Counted from the first letter of the stretch, positions 54,329 to 63,414 are shown. The stretch: DNA of 64,000 nucleotides from Phycisphaerales bacterium (GCA_030748455.1 JASMLY010000059.1:15151-79150), one strand, 5' to 3'. The notes: a model not told the origin generated them from the letters alone. A program made the numbers and translations.

Positions 54329-55444
54329 ATGAATCTGCACCAATACATCTTGAAGAAACTGCTTGTACCCCTAGTGTTCATAGGGGTTTGTGTGCACTTT
54401 TCATCTGGGGAAACAATCAATGTGCCTCAAGATGCTCAAACTATTCAGGAAGGGATCGACAAGGCACAAGGGGATGACATGGTGCTCGTCGCTCCGGGTC
54501 GGTACAACGAATCAATTAATTTCAATGGGAAAGCGATTACGCTCAAGAGTGAGAAAGGGCCAGCTGTCACGATCATCGATGGTTGGAGAATTGGTGACAG
54601 TGTTGTGAAATGTGTCAGTGGCGAGGGGCCAAGCACGAAAATCGATGGCTTTACGATTACTGGTGGTTCGGGAAACACAGAGTTGTATGGAGATGAAGAA
54701 ACAATCGGAGGTGGGTTACTCTGCCTGCATTCAAGCCCAACAGTTTTGAATTGTATTTTTGTTGAAAATGAAGCAAGTTATCACGGTGGTGCGATATACA
54801 ACGGCGAGCGAAGCAACACAGTCGTTCGCAATTGCCAAATCAGATCGAACAAAGCAGAACGGGGTGCAGGCATCTACAACACCAAAGGTTCACCTGAGAT
54901 TCGTGACACTAAACTCTCAGAAAATTATGCTAGTTATGGTGGTGGTGGGATGTATAACTTTGGCTCAAAAGCTAGAGTGATCTCTTGCACCTTTCGTAAA
55001 AACAAATCCCAGTTCAACGGTGGGGCACTGTACGATTACGATAGTGCAGGACGAATAACGGACACGATATTTAATAACAACATTGCGATGTTCAGTGGCA
55101 ACGCCGTGTACCGTGGGTATCGCTCTGCAACATACATTGAGGGTGTCGGCGATTCAAGCTTCTTCATAACAGTACACGATACAATCGAAGGAACCGGCGG
55201 TTATATGGTTGCACGTGGCCGAGCAACCGGAGCATGTTGTGTCGGGACGGGCTGTTTGATCGTGGATGAACAGTCGTGCGTTCAAGCAGGGGGTTCATGG
55301 CTTGGTCCAAACACGAGTTGTGAAGAGCAGGTGGCTGCAGCGTGCCCAAAACCAAATACTGGCGACATCAACACAGACGGCGTCGTGGACATGATGGACC
55401 TTGTTCTGCTTATGACAAGCATGGAACAGGGAAAAACAAACTAA
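54329..55444 (+). CDS. Secreted right-handed beta-helix protein with dockerin-like tail
   Basis: 371 residues from ATG 54329 (MNLHQYILKKLLVPL); upstream in-frame starts at 54317 and 54281 are possible. A signal peptide ends near SSG. Residues about 30-270 are pectate-lyase-like beta-helix repeats (VPQDAQTIQEGIDKAQ, FTITGGSGNTELYG, NCIFVENEASYHGG). Then the planctomycete cysteine motif GACCVGTGCL...C, and a dockerin-like repeat GDINTDGVVDMMDLVLLM. Probably surface-attached or secreted for polysaccharides. No catalytic residues are assignable. Confidence 0.87.
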   Translation: MNLHQYILKKLLVPLVFIGVCVHFSSGETINVPQDAQTIQEGIDKAQGDDMVLVAPGRYNESINFNGKAITLKSEKGPAVTIIDGWRIGDSVVKCVSGEGPSTKIDGFTITGGSGNTELYGDEETIGGGLLCLHSSPTVLNCIFVENEASYHGGAIYNGERSNTVVRNCQIRSNKAERGAGIYNTKGSPEIRDTKLSENYASYGGGGMYNFGSKARVISCTFRKNKSQFNGGALYDYDSAGRITDTIFNNNIAMFSGNAVYRGYRSATYIEGVGDSSFFITVHDTIEGTGGYMVARGRATGACCVGTGCLIVDEQSCVQAGGSWLGPNTSCEEQVAAACPKPNTGDINTDGVVDMMDLVLLMTSMEQGKTN

Positions 55445-55461
55445 GTCAGACTACAGTCAGA

Positions 55462-56832
55462 CTACAGTAGCTCCATCCACTCGAGGAATAACGATGTAAG
55501 ATCAGTGACGGGAAGCGGATCGTCTACGATCGTTGCGTCAGTTGGGGGAATGAGGATTGGAGGCGTTGCCCCCATTGATGGAAGGCGACCATGGGAGCCA
55601 CGGACAACTGAGGGATCTATCTCTATGACATCAAACACCGTCGAGAATCCTAATTTTTTTGCCAATAGTTTCAACGCAATTCGTGGCTTGCTGCCTTTCC
55701 ACCCCTTTGCTAAAAAAAGTTCGCGTGGGTCGTAGCCCGGTTTTCTGTGAATGTCTACAGTTTGTTGATAGTCAGGCGCACAACTAGGGTCTTCCCACCA
55801 GTCATGGGTGAACCAAAAACCATCTTTTGCAACTACAACGATCTCCCCACTACGCGTATGAGACAGTTCTCCCAAGGAATCGTGTGTGTAGATGTGTTCG
55901 ATCCCAGTGGTGTTTTGAAGGATCGTGAGAATTTCTGAAACACGCGTTTTATCTTTTACATAAATATGTGCAACTTGATGATCGGGAACAGCGAACGCTT
56001 CGCTTTTTCCAGCGTCAAGATACTCTCGTCCCCGTTCTTGTCGTATCGCAAGATATCCCTTGCTGCGAAAGAGTGTATTTAATGCAACGCTATCATGAAC
56101 TTGGTCAATGCCATATTCACTTAACAAGCAAATCGAGTAATTTTGTGATGAAAAATGGTCGGCGAGTTTTCCGACTTCGTTGTCTATTCGTAGTAGTTCA
56201 TGTTCGATTTGCGGATGCGAAGGTCCAAACTTTTGCAGGGGATAATCCAAATGAGGAAGGTATATACAGACGAACGTAGGATCATGTAACTGCTGAACAC
56301 GAATCGAAGCATCTGCGATCCATTTCGTAGATTCAATTCCAGCGTTAGGTCCCCAAAAAGAAAAAAGTGGGAATTGCCCGAGTTCATGCTGCAACGTGTT
56401 TCGTAGTGGTGTTGGGTTTGTCCACAAATCAGGAAACTTCAACCCATTCGCAGCGTAGAGAGGACGTGGAGTGACGGAAATATCAACCGTCGAATACATG
56501 TTGAACCACCAAAACATGTTTGCAGAGGTAAACGCTGCATTGCGAGATTTTGCGATATCCCAGACCATATCACCGTGAACAAGCGAGTTGGATTGTCTCC
56601 AAAAATGTGTCGAATGTGTTTTTCGCTCATGCCAACCATTTGCAACAATGCCATGGCTACTTGGTGCTTTGCCTGTGAGGATAGAAGACTGCACAGTAGA
56701 AGTGACTGCAGGTAGCGTGGGGATCATGTTGCACGTAGCACATTGATTTGCAAGAGCAGTGATCTGAGGAGTATGTTTCCCAAGGTGATTTTGGGATAAT
56801 CCGACAATGTTGATAACTGCGAGTTTCTTCAT
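55462..56832 (-). CDS. EboF-like nucleotide pyrophosphatase/phosphodiesterase family protein
   Basis: 456 residues of the alkaline-phosphatase/type I phosphodiesterase fold. The probable nucleophile Thr is in PTLPAVTSTVQSSILTG; metal-ligand candidates include LPHLDYPLQKFG, LSEYGI and the late GSHGRLPS. It ends the operon that runs from 63004. Its neighbours (UbiA, TIM-barrel, TatD, dehydroquinate-synthase homologues) are exactly the ebo set, so it is assigned as EboF. It probably hydrolyses a phosphoester on the pathway intermediate. No signal peptide is evident. Confidence 0.82.
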   Translation of the reverse strand: MKKLAVINIVGLSQNHLGKHTPQITALANQCATCNMIPTLPAVTSTVQSSILTGKAPSSHGIVANGWHERKTHSTHFWRQSNSLVHGDMVWDIAKSRNAAFTSANMFWWFNMYSTVDISVTPRPLYAANGLKFPDLWTNPTPLRNTLQHELGQFPLFSFWGPNAGIESTKWIADASIRVQQLHDPTFVCIYLPHLDYPLQKFGPSHPQIEHELLRIDNEVGKLADHFSSQNYSICLLSEYGIDQVHDSVALNTLFRSKGYLAIRQERGREYLDAGKSEAFAVPDHQVAHIYVKDKTRVSEILTILQNTTGIEHIYTHDSLGELSHTRSGEIVVVAKDGFWFTHDWWEDPSCAPDYQQTVDIHRKPGYDPRELFLAKGWKGSKPRIALKLLAKKLGFSTVFDVIEIDPSVVRGSHGRLPSMGATPPILIPPTDATIVDDPLPVTDLTSLFLEWMELL

Positions 56833-56833
56833 A

Positions 56834-57733
56834 TTACGTGCCAGGTATTTTTTGCTGAAATGCGATTGTAATCAATAGGCATAATCCAGAAAGAACCGCA
56901 ATCGTTACTTCTCCAATGATAACGAGGTAGAACATATCGAGAATACAAAATCCTGCAAGAAGGGCATGAATGCCGTGTACTGGTTTTTCAAAAAGTAGAA
57001 ACATAACGATTGTGGTTGACAGTAGGGCGATGCAACCGATCCAAGCAAACATCATCCACAATGCATGATAGGGAGAGTAAAAGAGAACAGCAGGTACTAT
57101 GAAGGCAGGAAGAACAAGGAGAACAAGCCACGCCCGCTTCTTTTTATTCGTTGCTTCTTCACGAGCAATGTATGTTAGCGCCGCGGTGTACCATCCAATA
57201 CCACCAGCAAACACAAGAAGGGGGAGGGCTTGGAAGTGTACATCGAACGCAGTGAACGCGACAAGATACGTCAACCCCCTGCATACACCCATACATAGGA
57301 GTGATGAGATGAGTGCTCGATGGAAAAAAGTGTATGCTAAGACAAAGGAAACAAGTAACACCATCAGTAGCCCAGCGAGTAGTTGTGTTTTGAATGCGAA
57401 AGCAATCGCGAAAGCGAGAAGAGTGATTCCTACAATCGTGGCTTGTTTTTTTGAAATAATGCCTTGTGGAATTGGACGGTCTGCACGATGTTGTTTGTCA
57501 TAATTCAAATCAACAACATCGTTGAGCACGATTCCACCTAAGTACGCGCAAAGAATTGCAAACGAAATGTAACAAAGTGTTCGAAGCGGAGAAAAATATG
57601 GAGCAATGGTGACATCTTCCCACTGCAAACGGTTTGCTGCGATGGCAAGACCAAGACCAACCAATGCATTGCTCAAAATCGTGGGTGTGTTACTTAGGCG
57701 TAACAACTGAAACCATGCGTTGGTACTACTCAT
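56834..57733 (-). CDS. eboC: EboC-like UbiA-family prenyltransferase
   Basis: 299 residues with about eight or nine transmembrane helices. First Asp-rich motif IVLNDVVDLNYDKQHRADRP (NDxxD) is clear; the second Asp-rich loop is weak, as is common in EboC. UbiA enzymes attach a prenyl chain to an acceptor in the membrane. It overlaps the EboE-like gene start by 8 bases and is one base from the EboF-like gene. Confidence 0.87.
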   Translation of the reverse strand: MSSTNAWFQLLRLSNTPTILSNALVGLGLAIAANRLQWEDVTIAPYFSPLRTLCYISFAILCAYLGGIVLNDVVDLNYDKQHRADRPIPQGIISKKQATIVGITLLAFAIAFAFKTQLLAGLLMVLLVSFVLAYTFFHRALISSLLCMGVCRGLTYLVAFTAFDVHFQALPLLVFAGGIGWYTAALTYIAREEATNKKKRAWLVLLVLPAFIVPAVLFYSPYHALWMMFAWIGCIALLSTTIVMFLLFEKPVHGIHALLAGFCILDMFYLVIIGEVTIAVLSGLCLLITIAFQQKIPGT

Positions 57734-58838
57734 GGGTTGATTCTAGTTCTACTTGTGTGTTTGCCCAGCGAATTTCCGAAGAAATGGACTCAATGATAGA
57801 ATGATCTTTGAACGTTTCGGGCACTACATCCCATGTATACGTTTCTACTTCCCAAACTGTTTCGTTCGATTTTGGCAAGAGCGGGATCGTCCGTAGTACA
57901 TCGAGTTGGGATGTTTGAAGGGGCCCAAACCGTTTTTGATGAATTGGAACATGAAAATGGACACGCCAACTTCCCGTAGCAGTGTGTTCTAGAGCATCTG
58001 ATAAGTTTTCATAAAACTCCAATTGCTCATCTTCAAGGATTGTGGTTTGGTGGAGATAGCGAGGTTCATGAAGCATTCGGAGGTTGTCTTTTGCGTGTAC
58101 TGTTTCACCCTGATTGAGTTTTGAAAAATCGATTTCAATCGCCGATGAAAGTTGTACTTTTCCGATCTCCAATCCCACTTGTGCATACTGTGCAAGCGAA
58201 TCGGATGGATTTTCTCTCATCACTGCTGCGTGGCATGTGTCATAGCACACTCGAAGATATCTTCGAACACGATCATCATCACCAAATTGTGTTTGTACAA
58301 ACATAGCAAGATCAGCTGCTGTTTGTAACCTGCATCCTGGTTCTGGTTCCACATCTAGATGTACAAGTTTCCCAGTTTCTTGTTCGATCTTTTCAAGGTG
58401 ATCGATGCACTGAAGGAGCAATTTTGCAGCAACTTCATCTTGATTCCACGATTCACCCCAACCCAAGGGTAGTGTGGAAATACTTCCGCTTTTGTTTGTA
58501 GGGAGTAATTCTGAGAGAATGGTTGCAAGTTGGTTTGTATAGTCCAACCGATCCAATTCGCACCACGTCGGTTGGTACACCGATTTCCCGACGATCTGCT
58601 GGTGAAAATTCCCAAATGGAAACCCATTCAACGAGCGAGTAGTGAGACCACATTCATGGAGTACATCTTGTAAACGTCGTCCCGTGTCTTTTTCGAGTGA
58701 GTCATTTGGCAACCACAAACCAAGTTCTAAGGGGAACCCGACTTGTTGTTGAACAGCCTGCGCATAGGTTCTCAGATTCAAAACGATTTCATCGAGTGTA
58801 TTCCCAGAGTGGATGTTGGTGCAATACCCAATCATCAT
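57726..58838 (-). CDS. eboE: EboE-like metabolite traffic protein (TIM barrel)
   Basis: 370 residues. It starts MMIGYCTNIHSGNTLDEI, typical of EboE, with LELGLWLPND, LVHLDVEPEPGC and RVCYDTCHAAVM (metal-binding His/Asp of xylose-isomerase-like barrels). Members are TIM-barrel enzymes related to sugar isomerases/AP endonucleases with an unknown reaction. Overlaps the TatD-like gene by 4 bases. Confidence 0.88.
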   Translation of the reverse strand: MMIGYCTNIHSGNTLDEIVLNLRTYAQAVQQQVGFPLELGLWLPNDSLEKDTGRRLQDVLHECGLTTRSLNGFPFGNFHQQIVGKSVYQPTWCELDRLDYTNQLATILSELLPTNKSGSISTLPLGWGESWNQDEVAAKLLLQCIDHLEKIEQETGKLVHLDVEPEPGCRLQTAADLAMFVQTQFGDDDRVRRYLRVCYDTCHAAVMRENPSDSLAQYAQVGLEIGKVQLSSAIEIDFSKLNQGETVHAKDNLRMLHEPRYLHQTTILEDEQLEFYENLSDALEHTATGSWRVHFHVPIHQKRFGPLQTSQLDVLRTIPLLPKSNETVWEVETYTWDVVPETFKDHSIIESISSEIRWANTQVELESTHE

Positions 58839-59632
58839 GCAACCGAAAAGCGGCCACTCTTCGATAAAAACTCAAAAGGGTTTTTGTATGAGATTCGATC
58901 GATTGTTTCTGCTTGGTGCCCTCTATTTGCGAGCTCGTTGCGGCATTTTGGAACAGCGAGTGGATCGCTTGGTCCCCAATCGCCAGCAGAGTTGATCCAA
59001 AGACGATCTGTACCACAGAGTTCAATGATGTCTGCCGCGCGTTGCGGTGTGCACTTGCTGTTGGGATAGAGCGTCATGCCAGCCCAAAATCCACGTTCGA
59101 GTACAGCACGTACAGTGTGCTCTTCAACATGATCGATCAACACCCGATCTGGGGAGAGGGAAGTATTCTCAATTGCATCCATGATCAATTTTGTACCCTT
59201 TAACTTATCCTCTAGATGAGGCGTGTGCACCAATACGAGTTGTTCGTATTGCTCTGCTAACGCGAGTTGTTCTTCGAGAATGACCAATTCATTTTTGCTG
59301 TTTTTATTGAGTCCGATCTCACCAATACCAAGTACCGTTGGTTGGTCTAAAAACTCTGGGATTATCGAGATAACTTCTCTTGCAAACCCAACATCTTCTG
59401 CTTCTTTTGGATTGATACATAACCAACAGTGGTGGTTGATACCATAATGTGCGGCACGTTTTGGTTCTGTGTCAGTCAATTGTCTGAAGTAATCATAAAA
59501 CCCCTGGGCACTACTTCGATCAAATCCTGCCCAAAAGGCTGGTTCCGTAATCGCAACGCACCCAGCAAGTGCCATGCGTTCGTAATCGTCAGTTGTTCGG
59601 GAGACCATGTGAATGTGTGGGTCGATATACAT
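58835..59632 (-). CDS. eboB: EboB-like TatD-family metal hydrolase
   Basis: 265 residues. N-terminal metal motif MYIDPHIHMVSR (DxHxH), VLGIGEIGLNKN (Glu), LVLVHTPHLEDK and VLIDHVEEHT (His), and a late Asp in WINSAGDWG. It is an amidohydrolase-fold enzyme. In ebo clusters this is the EboB position. It lies 3 bases downstream of the 98-residue gene and overlaps the EboE-like gene. Confidence 0.88.
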   Translation of the reverse strand: MYIDPHIHMVSRTTDDYERMALAGCVAITEPAFWAGFDRSSAQGFYDYFRQLTDTEPKRAAHYGINHHCWLCINPKEAEDVGFAREVISIIPEFLDQPTVLGIGEIGLNKNSKNELVILEEQLALAEQYEQLVLVHTPHLEDKLKGTKLIMDAIENTSLSPDRVLIDHVEEHTVRAVLERGFWAGMTLYPNSKCTPQRAADIIELCGTDRLWINSAGDWGPSDPLAVPKCRNELANRGHQAETIDRISYKNPFEFLSKSGRFSVA

Positions 59633-59635
59633 GGA

Positions 59636-59932
59636 TTAGGCGGTTCCTTTGTTCGGAGCACCCGCTGCGCCTTTTTCCCCAGCAGTTTCAAGAGGGTCTT
59701 GTGATTGGTCACTTAACAATTGCAGGATTTTTTCAGTACGACCCGTTTCTTCACGAAGCAATACTTCGATGCACTCCTTTAATGCTTCAACTCTAAAATC
59801 ATCGGTATCGCCTGTGCATCTGTCGAGTCGATCAAGAAATGCAGCAACATCAATCACTTTTGCACGGTGTTCTAAGAAATACCGATCGACTGCTTCTTTA
59901 TATTGTAGAGGGCATGTGGGTTTCGATTGCAT
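59636..59932 (-). CDS. Small helical protein of unknown function in the ebo operon
   Basis: 98 residues. Predicted mostly helical: YKEAVDRYFLEHRAKVID, AAFLDRLDRC, VEALKECIEVLL; the tail is Gly/Ala-rich. It sits where some clusters encode EboA, but it is much shorter than the EboA proteins I know (above 200 residues) and I see no clear similarity. It may be a planctomycete-specific subunit. Its role is unknown. Confidence 0.7.
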   Translation of the reverse strand: MQSKPTCPLQYKEAVDRYFLEHRAKVIDVAAFLDRLDRCTGDTDDFRVEALKECIEVLLREETGRTEKILQLLSDQSQDPLETAGEKGAAGAPNKGTA

Positions 59933-59952
59933 TGCTACCCTGATTTTAGCTG

Positions 59953-61113
59953 TTATTGCAACTTTTGTATTGCCTGTTGCACAATAGATTCAGGAAGTTC
60001 ATGAACTTCGGTTGGTTTTGCTATATCTTCTAAGAGAAGAATCGTGAGTTCCCCTCCAAGGTGTTCTCTGAACTCTTCAATGCCATCGAGCAGTTCGCTG
60101 TCAAAAATGCACGGGTGTGTTGTCGGTAACCCTAAAGATCGAAGTAACTCGAATGCGTCTAAAGCGACATCTTGATTGAGTAAACCAAGTTCCACGCTGC
60201 ATTGAAGATCTATTGAGAGGCCAATTGATACGGCTTCCCCATGTGTGAGCTCATGATTGGTCATTTGTTCAAGTTTATGCGCAGCCCAGTGTCCAAAATC
60301 CAACGGTCTTGCTTCATTTCTTTCGAAGGGGTCACCACCATTTGCGATATGTTCAAGGTGTAACGTTGCAGAGTCAGTCATAAAAGAAGCCATGACATCG
60401 AGATTTCTTTCGAGAATTTCAGGCACGCTTTGTTTGAGATCAACGTAGAGTTCCCTGTGTTTTACAAGCGAGACTTTTACAACCTCGCTGAGTCCTGAAA
60501 TCCAGTGGCGATACTCAAGGGAACGAAGTAGTTCGTAATCATTAATTACAGCAAATGGCGGATCGAACACTCCGATGAAATTTTTCTTTCCAAATTTATT
60601 CAACCCGTTTTTTACACCTACACCAGAATCACAAGCAGAAAGGGTTGTCGATGGCATCCGCACGAGCTGCAGACCACGGTGGGCGATCGATGTTGCAAAG
60701 CCAACTGCATCAAGCATTGCGCCACCACCAATCGCAAGTACGGCGGATTTGCGGCACATACCGAGTGTGTTAATCTCACCAAGGACTTGATCTAACACAC
60801 CTGTACCTGTCTTTGCAGACTCACTGCCTTGGACAATTCTGAGGTGTACATCCTGAATTTGTGAATCAGAGATCCACTTTTTAACTGTTTGAACATATGT
60901 TTGATTGGTTACATCAATTCCACTATCAATCAATATGAGCAATGTAGGAGGATTGAGTTTTTGAAGCACTTGCGTAACTTCACCCCCAATACGAAATGCA
61001 TTTCTCGTGCACCAAAGTTGGTGATTCCACGCAACTGTAAATGATTGATTGAACTTCTGGGGTTCGGTCACTGCAAATCCAAATCTCTTTTGAGAGGTAA
61101 TTGAGGTTCCCAT
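59953..61113 (-). CDS. eboD: EboD-like 3-dehydroquinate synthase homologue
   Basis: 386 residues from ATG 61113, or 372 from GTG 61071, which would give the GTGA overlap with the MCE gene that matches the style of this operon. NAD-binding AIGGGAMLDAVGFATS, KNFIGVFDPP, GLSEVVKVSLVKH, and the zinc ligands in DFGHWAAHKLEQM and ELTHGEAVSIG. Within ebo clusters this is EboD, a sugar-phosphate-cyclase relative; it makes a cyclitol or dehydroquinate-like product. It is not the only possible source of dehydroquinate in the genome. Confidence 0.87.
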   Translation of the reverse strand: MGTSITSQKRFGFAVTEPQKFNQSFTVAWNHQLWCTRNAFRIGGEVTQVLQKLNPPTLLILIDSGIDVTNQTYVQTVKKWISDSQIQDVHLRIVQGSESAKTGTGVLDQVLGEINTLGMCRKSAVLAIGGGAMLDAVGFATSIAHRGLQLVRMPSTTLSACDSGVGVKNGLNKFGKKNFIGVFDPPFAVINDYELLRSLEYRHWISGLSEVVKVSLVKHRELYVDLKQSVPEILERNLDVMASFMTDSATLHLEHIANGGDPFERNEARPLDFGHWAAHKLEQMTNHELTHGEAVSIGLSIDLQCSVELGLLNQDVALDAFELLRSLGLPTTHPCIFDSELLDGIEEFREHLGGELTILLLEDIAKPTEVHELPESIVQQAIQKLQ

Positions 61114-61946
61114 TCTAACCAGTCTTCCTCACTCTCAATCTCTAAAGGAAATCCGAATCCAGCAGGAGCTTTGTCTTCTGGGGTATCAGGCGTTGCAAGC
61201 TGTATGCCACCCTTTAGAAGGGATGAAACTGGCCCGATGTCAAGTGATGCACCGGACCAACCTAGATCAAAATCAACACCACTCACTGACCAGAACTTTG
61301 TGTTGAGACGAATGAGGTTGACATAGTCTTGTTGCACGACAATGTCGATGAGTACTGAAGTAGCATTTGGGGCGAATTGGATGGTTCGAACATCCCCAAC
61401 CTCTAATCCTCTATAGAACAAGGGTGTCCCTACTGTGATGCCGTGAACAGAACTCGCAACAAGTGTGAAGTTTGTACCTTCAGCTTTTTCTCCTGAAATT
61501 GTTTGCGAAGCAGAGCCTGTAAATACATGCGCTAGTTCACCATTTCCTACAGAGAGCGTGAGATATCGTGGGCTGATGATCGTGTCGAGCCCAGCTACCC
61601 CTTCAAGCGAAATTTCTGGATGTACGATCCACCATGTTGTTCCTACACGTGCGACATCTTGGGCAGTTGCATGCAGTCTTGCTTCTACGATGACCTTCGA
61701 AGCATCACCATTGAGTTGTACATGCTCAACTCTTCCAATGACAGCCCCGCGATACATGACAGGCGCATCTTTTGTTAAACCATTCGCGTTATCAAACGTG
61801 ATGGTAACAACTGGGCCTCGCTCATGGAGCCACTGCAATAGGAGGAGAAATGCGATTACTGTTGCAAGAAGTGGAATGAACCAAGCAGCAGAAACTTTTG
61901 CGTTTGGTTTTTGTGTAACAGTTGCTTTTGGTATTTGGTCGCTCAT
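61068..61946 (-). CDS. MCE (MlaD/PqiB-type) envelope lipid transport protein
   Basis: 292 residues. An N-terminal transmembrane helix (WFIPLLATVIAFLLLLQWL), then two MCE domains, VVTITFDNANGLTKDAPVMY with GAVIGRVEHV, and NFTLVASSVHGITVGTPLFY with GLEVGDVRTI. PqiB-type proteins have three or more MCE domains and form tubes; this has two, so it is a shortened form. It overlaps PqiA-like and EboD-like genes by a few bases. Likely role: passage of a lipid or hydrophobic compound between membranes. Confidence 0.87.
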   Translation of the reverse strand: MSDQIPKATVTQKPNAKVSAAWFIPLLATVIAFLLLLQWLHERGPVVTITFDNANGLTKDAPVMYRGAVIGRVEHVQLNGDASKVIVEARLHATAQDVARVGTTWWIVHPEISLEGVAGLDTIISPRYLTLSVGNGELAHVFTGSASQTISGEKAEGTNFTLVASSVHGITVGTPLFYRGLEVGDVRTIQFAPNATSVLIDIVVQQDYVNLIRLNTKFWSVSGVDFDLGWSGASLDIGPVSSLLKGGIQLATPDTPEDKAPAGFGFPLEIESEEDWLEWEPQLPLKRDLDLQ

Positions 61947-62551
61947 TGGGTTGTATCTCTAGAGTGCCAGAACAGGTGAGGGTCAAAACTCGCAGAGGCG
62001 AACATCGTAAGTAAAACAACTGCGGTAAAGGCAACGATGCCAGGTCCTGGAATGACTGTGGCGATAGATCCAAGCTTGACCGTTGCTACAAGAATGGCAA
62101 CAAGGAATACATCCAACATCGACCATCTCCCAATGCCTTCGATGATGGATAAAAGTGTAAACCGCCTTTTGGGACATTCACTATTCCAACAAAAACTTAC
62201 ATAGAAAAGCCCAAGAATCTTTCCTAATGGGATCACTATAGAGCAAAGAAATACAATCACAGAAACAGTTGGTGATCCACTTTTCCACAATTCAGTGACA
62301 CCCTCCCAAATCGTACTTGCACTACGGTACCCAAGGCGTTCTACTGAGATGATTGGTAGTAGCATTGCTGGGAAAAACAAAATGATTGCAGAAATCGAAA
62401 GGGCAAGTGTTCTTTGTATCCCGCGTGGTGTATGTCTGTGTATTCGTGAAGTACAGCGGCAACATTGCGCGACGCATTGCGGTGGGACTGTTGGTAACAG
62501 TTGTTGTTGCCCGCAACTACGACAGATGATGAGATGACCCTTGGAATGCAT
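61943..62551 (-). CDS. pqiA: PqiA-like integral membrane protein
   Basis: 202 residues, one PqiA unit. Two zinc-binding pairs at the N-terminus (CRSCGQQQLLPTVP, QCCRCTSRI), then four transmembrane helices including LALSISAIILFFPAMLLPII, and FTLLSIIEGIGRWSMLDVFLVA (the conserved GRWSMLDVF). E. coli PqiA has two such halves; this is a half-length protein. It pairs with the MCE gene downstream. Confidence 0.9.
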   Translation of the reverse strand: MHSKGHLIICRSCGQQQLLPTVPPQCVAQCCRCTSRIHRHTPRGIQRTLALSISAIILFFPAMLLPIISVERLGYRSASTIWEGVTELWKSGSPTVSVIVFLCSIVIPLGKILGLFYVSFCWNSECPKRRFTLLSIIEGIGRWSMLDVFLVAILVATVKLGSIATVIPGPGIVAFTAVVLLTMFASASFDPHLFWHSRDTTQ

Positions 62552-62563
62552 AAGAGGGTGAAG

Positions 62564-63004
62564 TTATTGAGAAACAATTTTGCAACCATGAATTGCAAAG
62601 GGCTGGTTTGCCAAGAGGCCAGTCGATTGGCATTGTCCACGAATGACGAGCGTTGTGTTTGCGAAAACAGTTCCATCGGTGCCAAACTCGCTCGCAACCG
62701 CTTCATCAAATGTACAAAGTGCACCTTGACCGTTTTGCTCTAGCGTGATGGTATAGACACCCTCCTTTGTCAAACCGTATGCAACGACAGTGCCTTGAAC
62801 GTCCACTACAGTGTGATTAAAGTCACACGATGCACCAGTTTGTAGAAACGCAGTATGAAGTTCATCAATTGGCACGAGCTTGATGTGTTGATCACCGCTC
62901 TGGCTAACAACTCTCGCGGCCTTCGTTGTTGTTTGAAGCCCGATAGTCGATCCACAACTCATGAGAGCGAGGGTTGTTATCAGAAGTGAAAAAAATGTTC
63001 TCAT
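62564..63004 (-). CDS. Small lipoprotein with OB-fold-like domain, first gene of the ebo/MCE operon
   Basis: 146 residues from ATG 63004 with AAGGAG 8 bases upstream; the frame is open to 63364 but the additional part is not coding-like. Signal MRTFFSLLITTLALMSCGS has an ALMSC lipobox. The mature part ends in a fold like tRNA_anti-type OB domains: VVDVQGTVVAYGL, YTITLEQNGQGALCTFDE, TTLVIRGQCQST. Such lipoproteins may aid periplasmic transport. It precedes pqiA by 12 bases. Confidence 0.78.
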   Translation of the reverse strand: MRTFFSLLITTLALMSCGSTIGLQTTTKAARVVSQSGDQHIKLVPIDELHTAFLQTGASCDFNHTVVDVQGTVVAYGLTKEGVYTITLEQNGQGALCTFDEAVASEFGTDGTVFANTTLVIRGQCQSTGLLANQPFAIHGCKIVSQ

Positions 63005-63414
63005 GGATACGCTCCTTACTGTGAATAGTATCAGGCAGTGTAGATGGAGGAACACTCCATGTAATCCTCCTAATCCGAAAACTACCTTGCTGATTGTTGG
63101 AATTGGAGGTGTTGTGAATGATGGATCGATTGTCCAATGTCGATATGTGGTGGCGGCTCTCTTCGTAGAGTCTTGATAATCGAAGACAAAGATCCCTCCA
63201 AACGCGCATTTTTGCTTCATTTGACGAAAACTCCATACCAGTGTGGTGATTCCATTCGTAACGGGAAGGGGAAATACCCCCGTTTTTTGCCTGATAATGG
63301 GCATTTGTGCTTTTTTTGGGGAAACCGGTTCACAAATAGGTATGTAGGTGCCTATGAGGTGCACCTGTCGAGATGGTCTCGACCATGAAATTCACCCTCA
63401 CCTCGGAGTTCGAA
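63005..63414. other. Divergent intergenic region
   Basis: About 410 bases between the ebo/MCE operon and the secreted dockerin protein. No convincing gene; open frames here are low-quality. It presumably holds two divergent promoters. At 63368-63382 is the inverted repeat TCGAGA-TGG-TCTCGA, covering an alternative ATG (63373), and AGGTGCACCT lies just before it. Confidence 0.5.

Noticed and set aside
55444..55465. Tandem 11-bp repeat AGTCAGACTAC
   Set aside because: Only two copies, lying across two convergent gene ends; too short to call an element.
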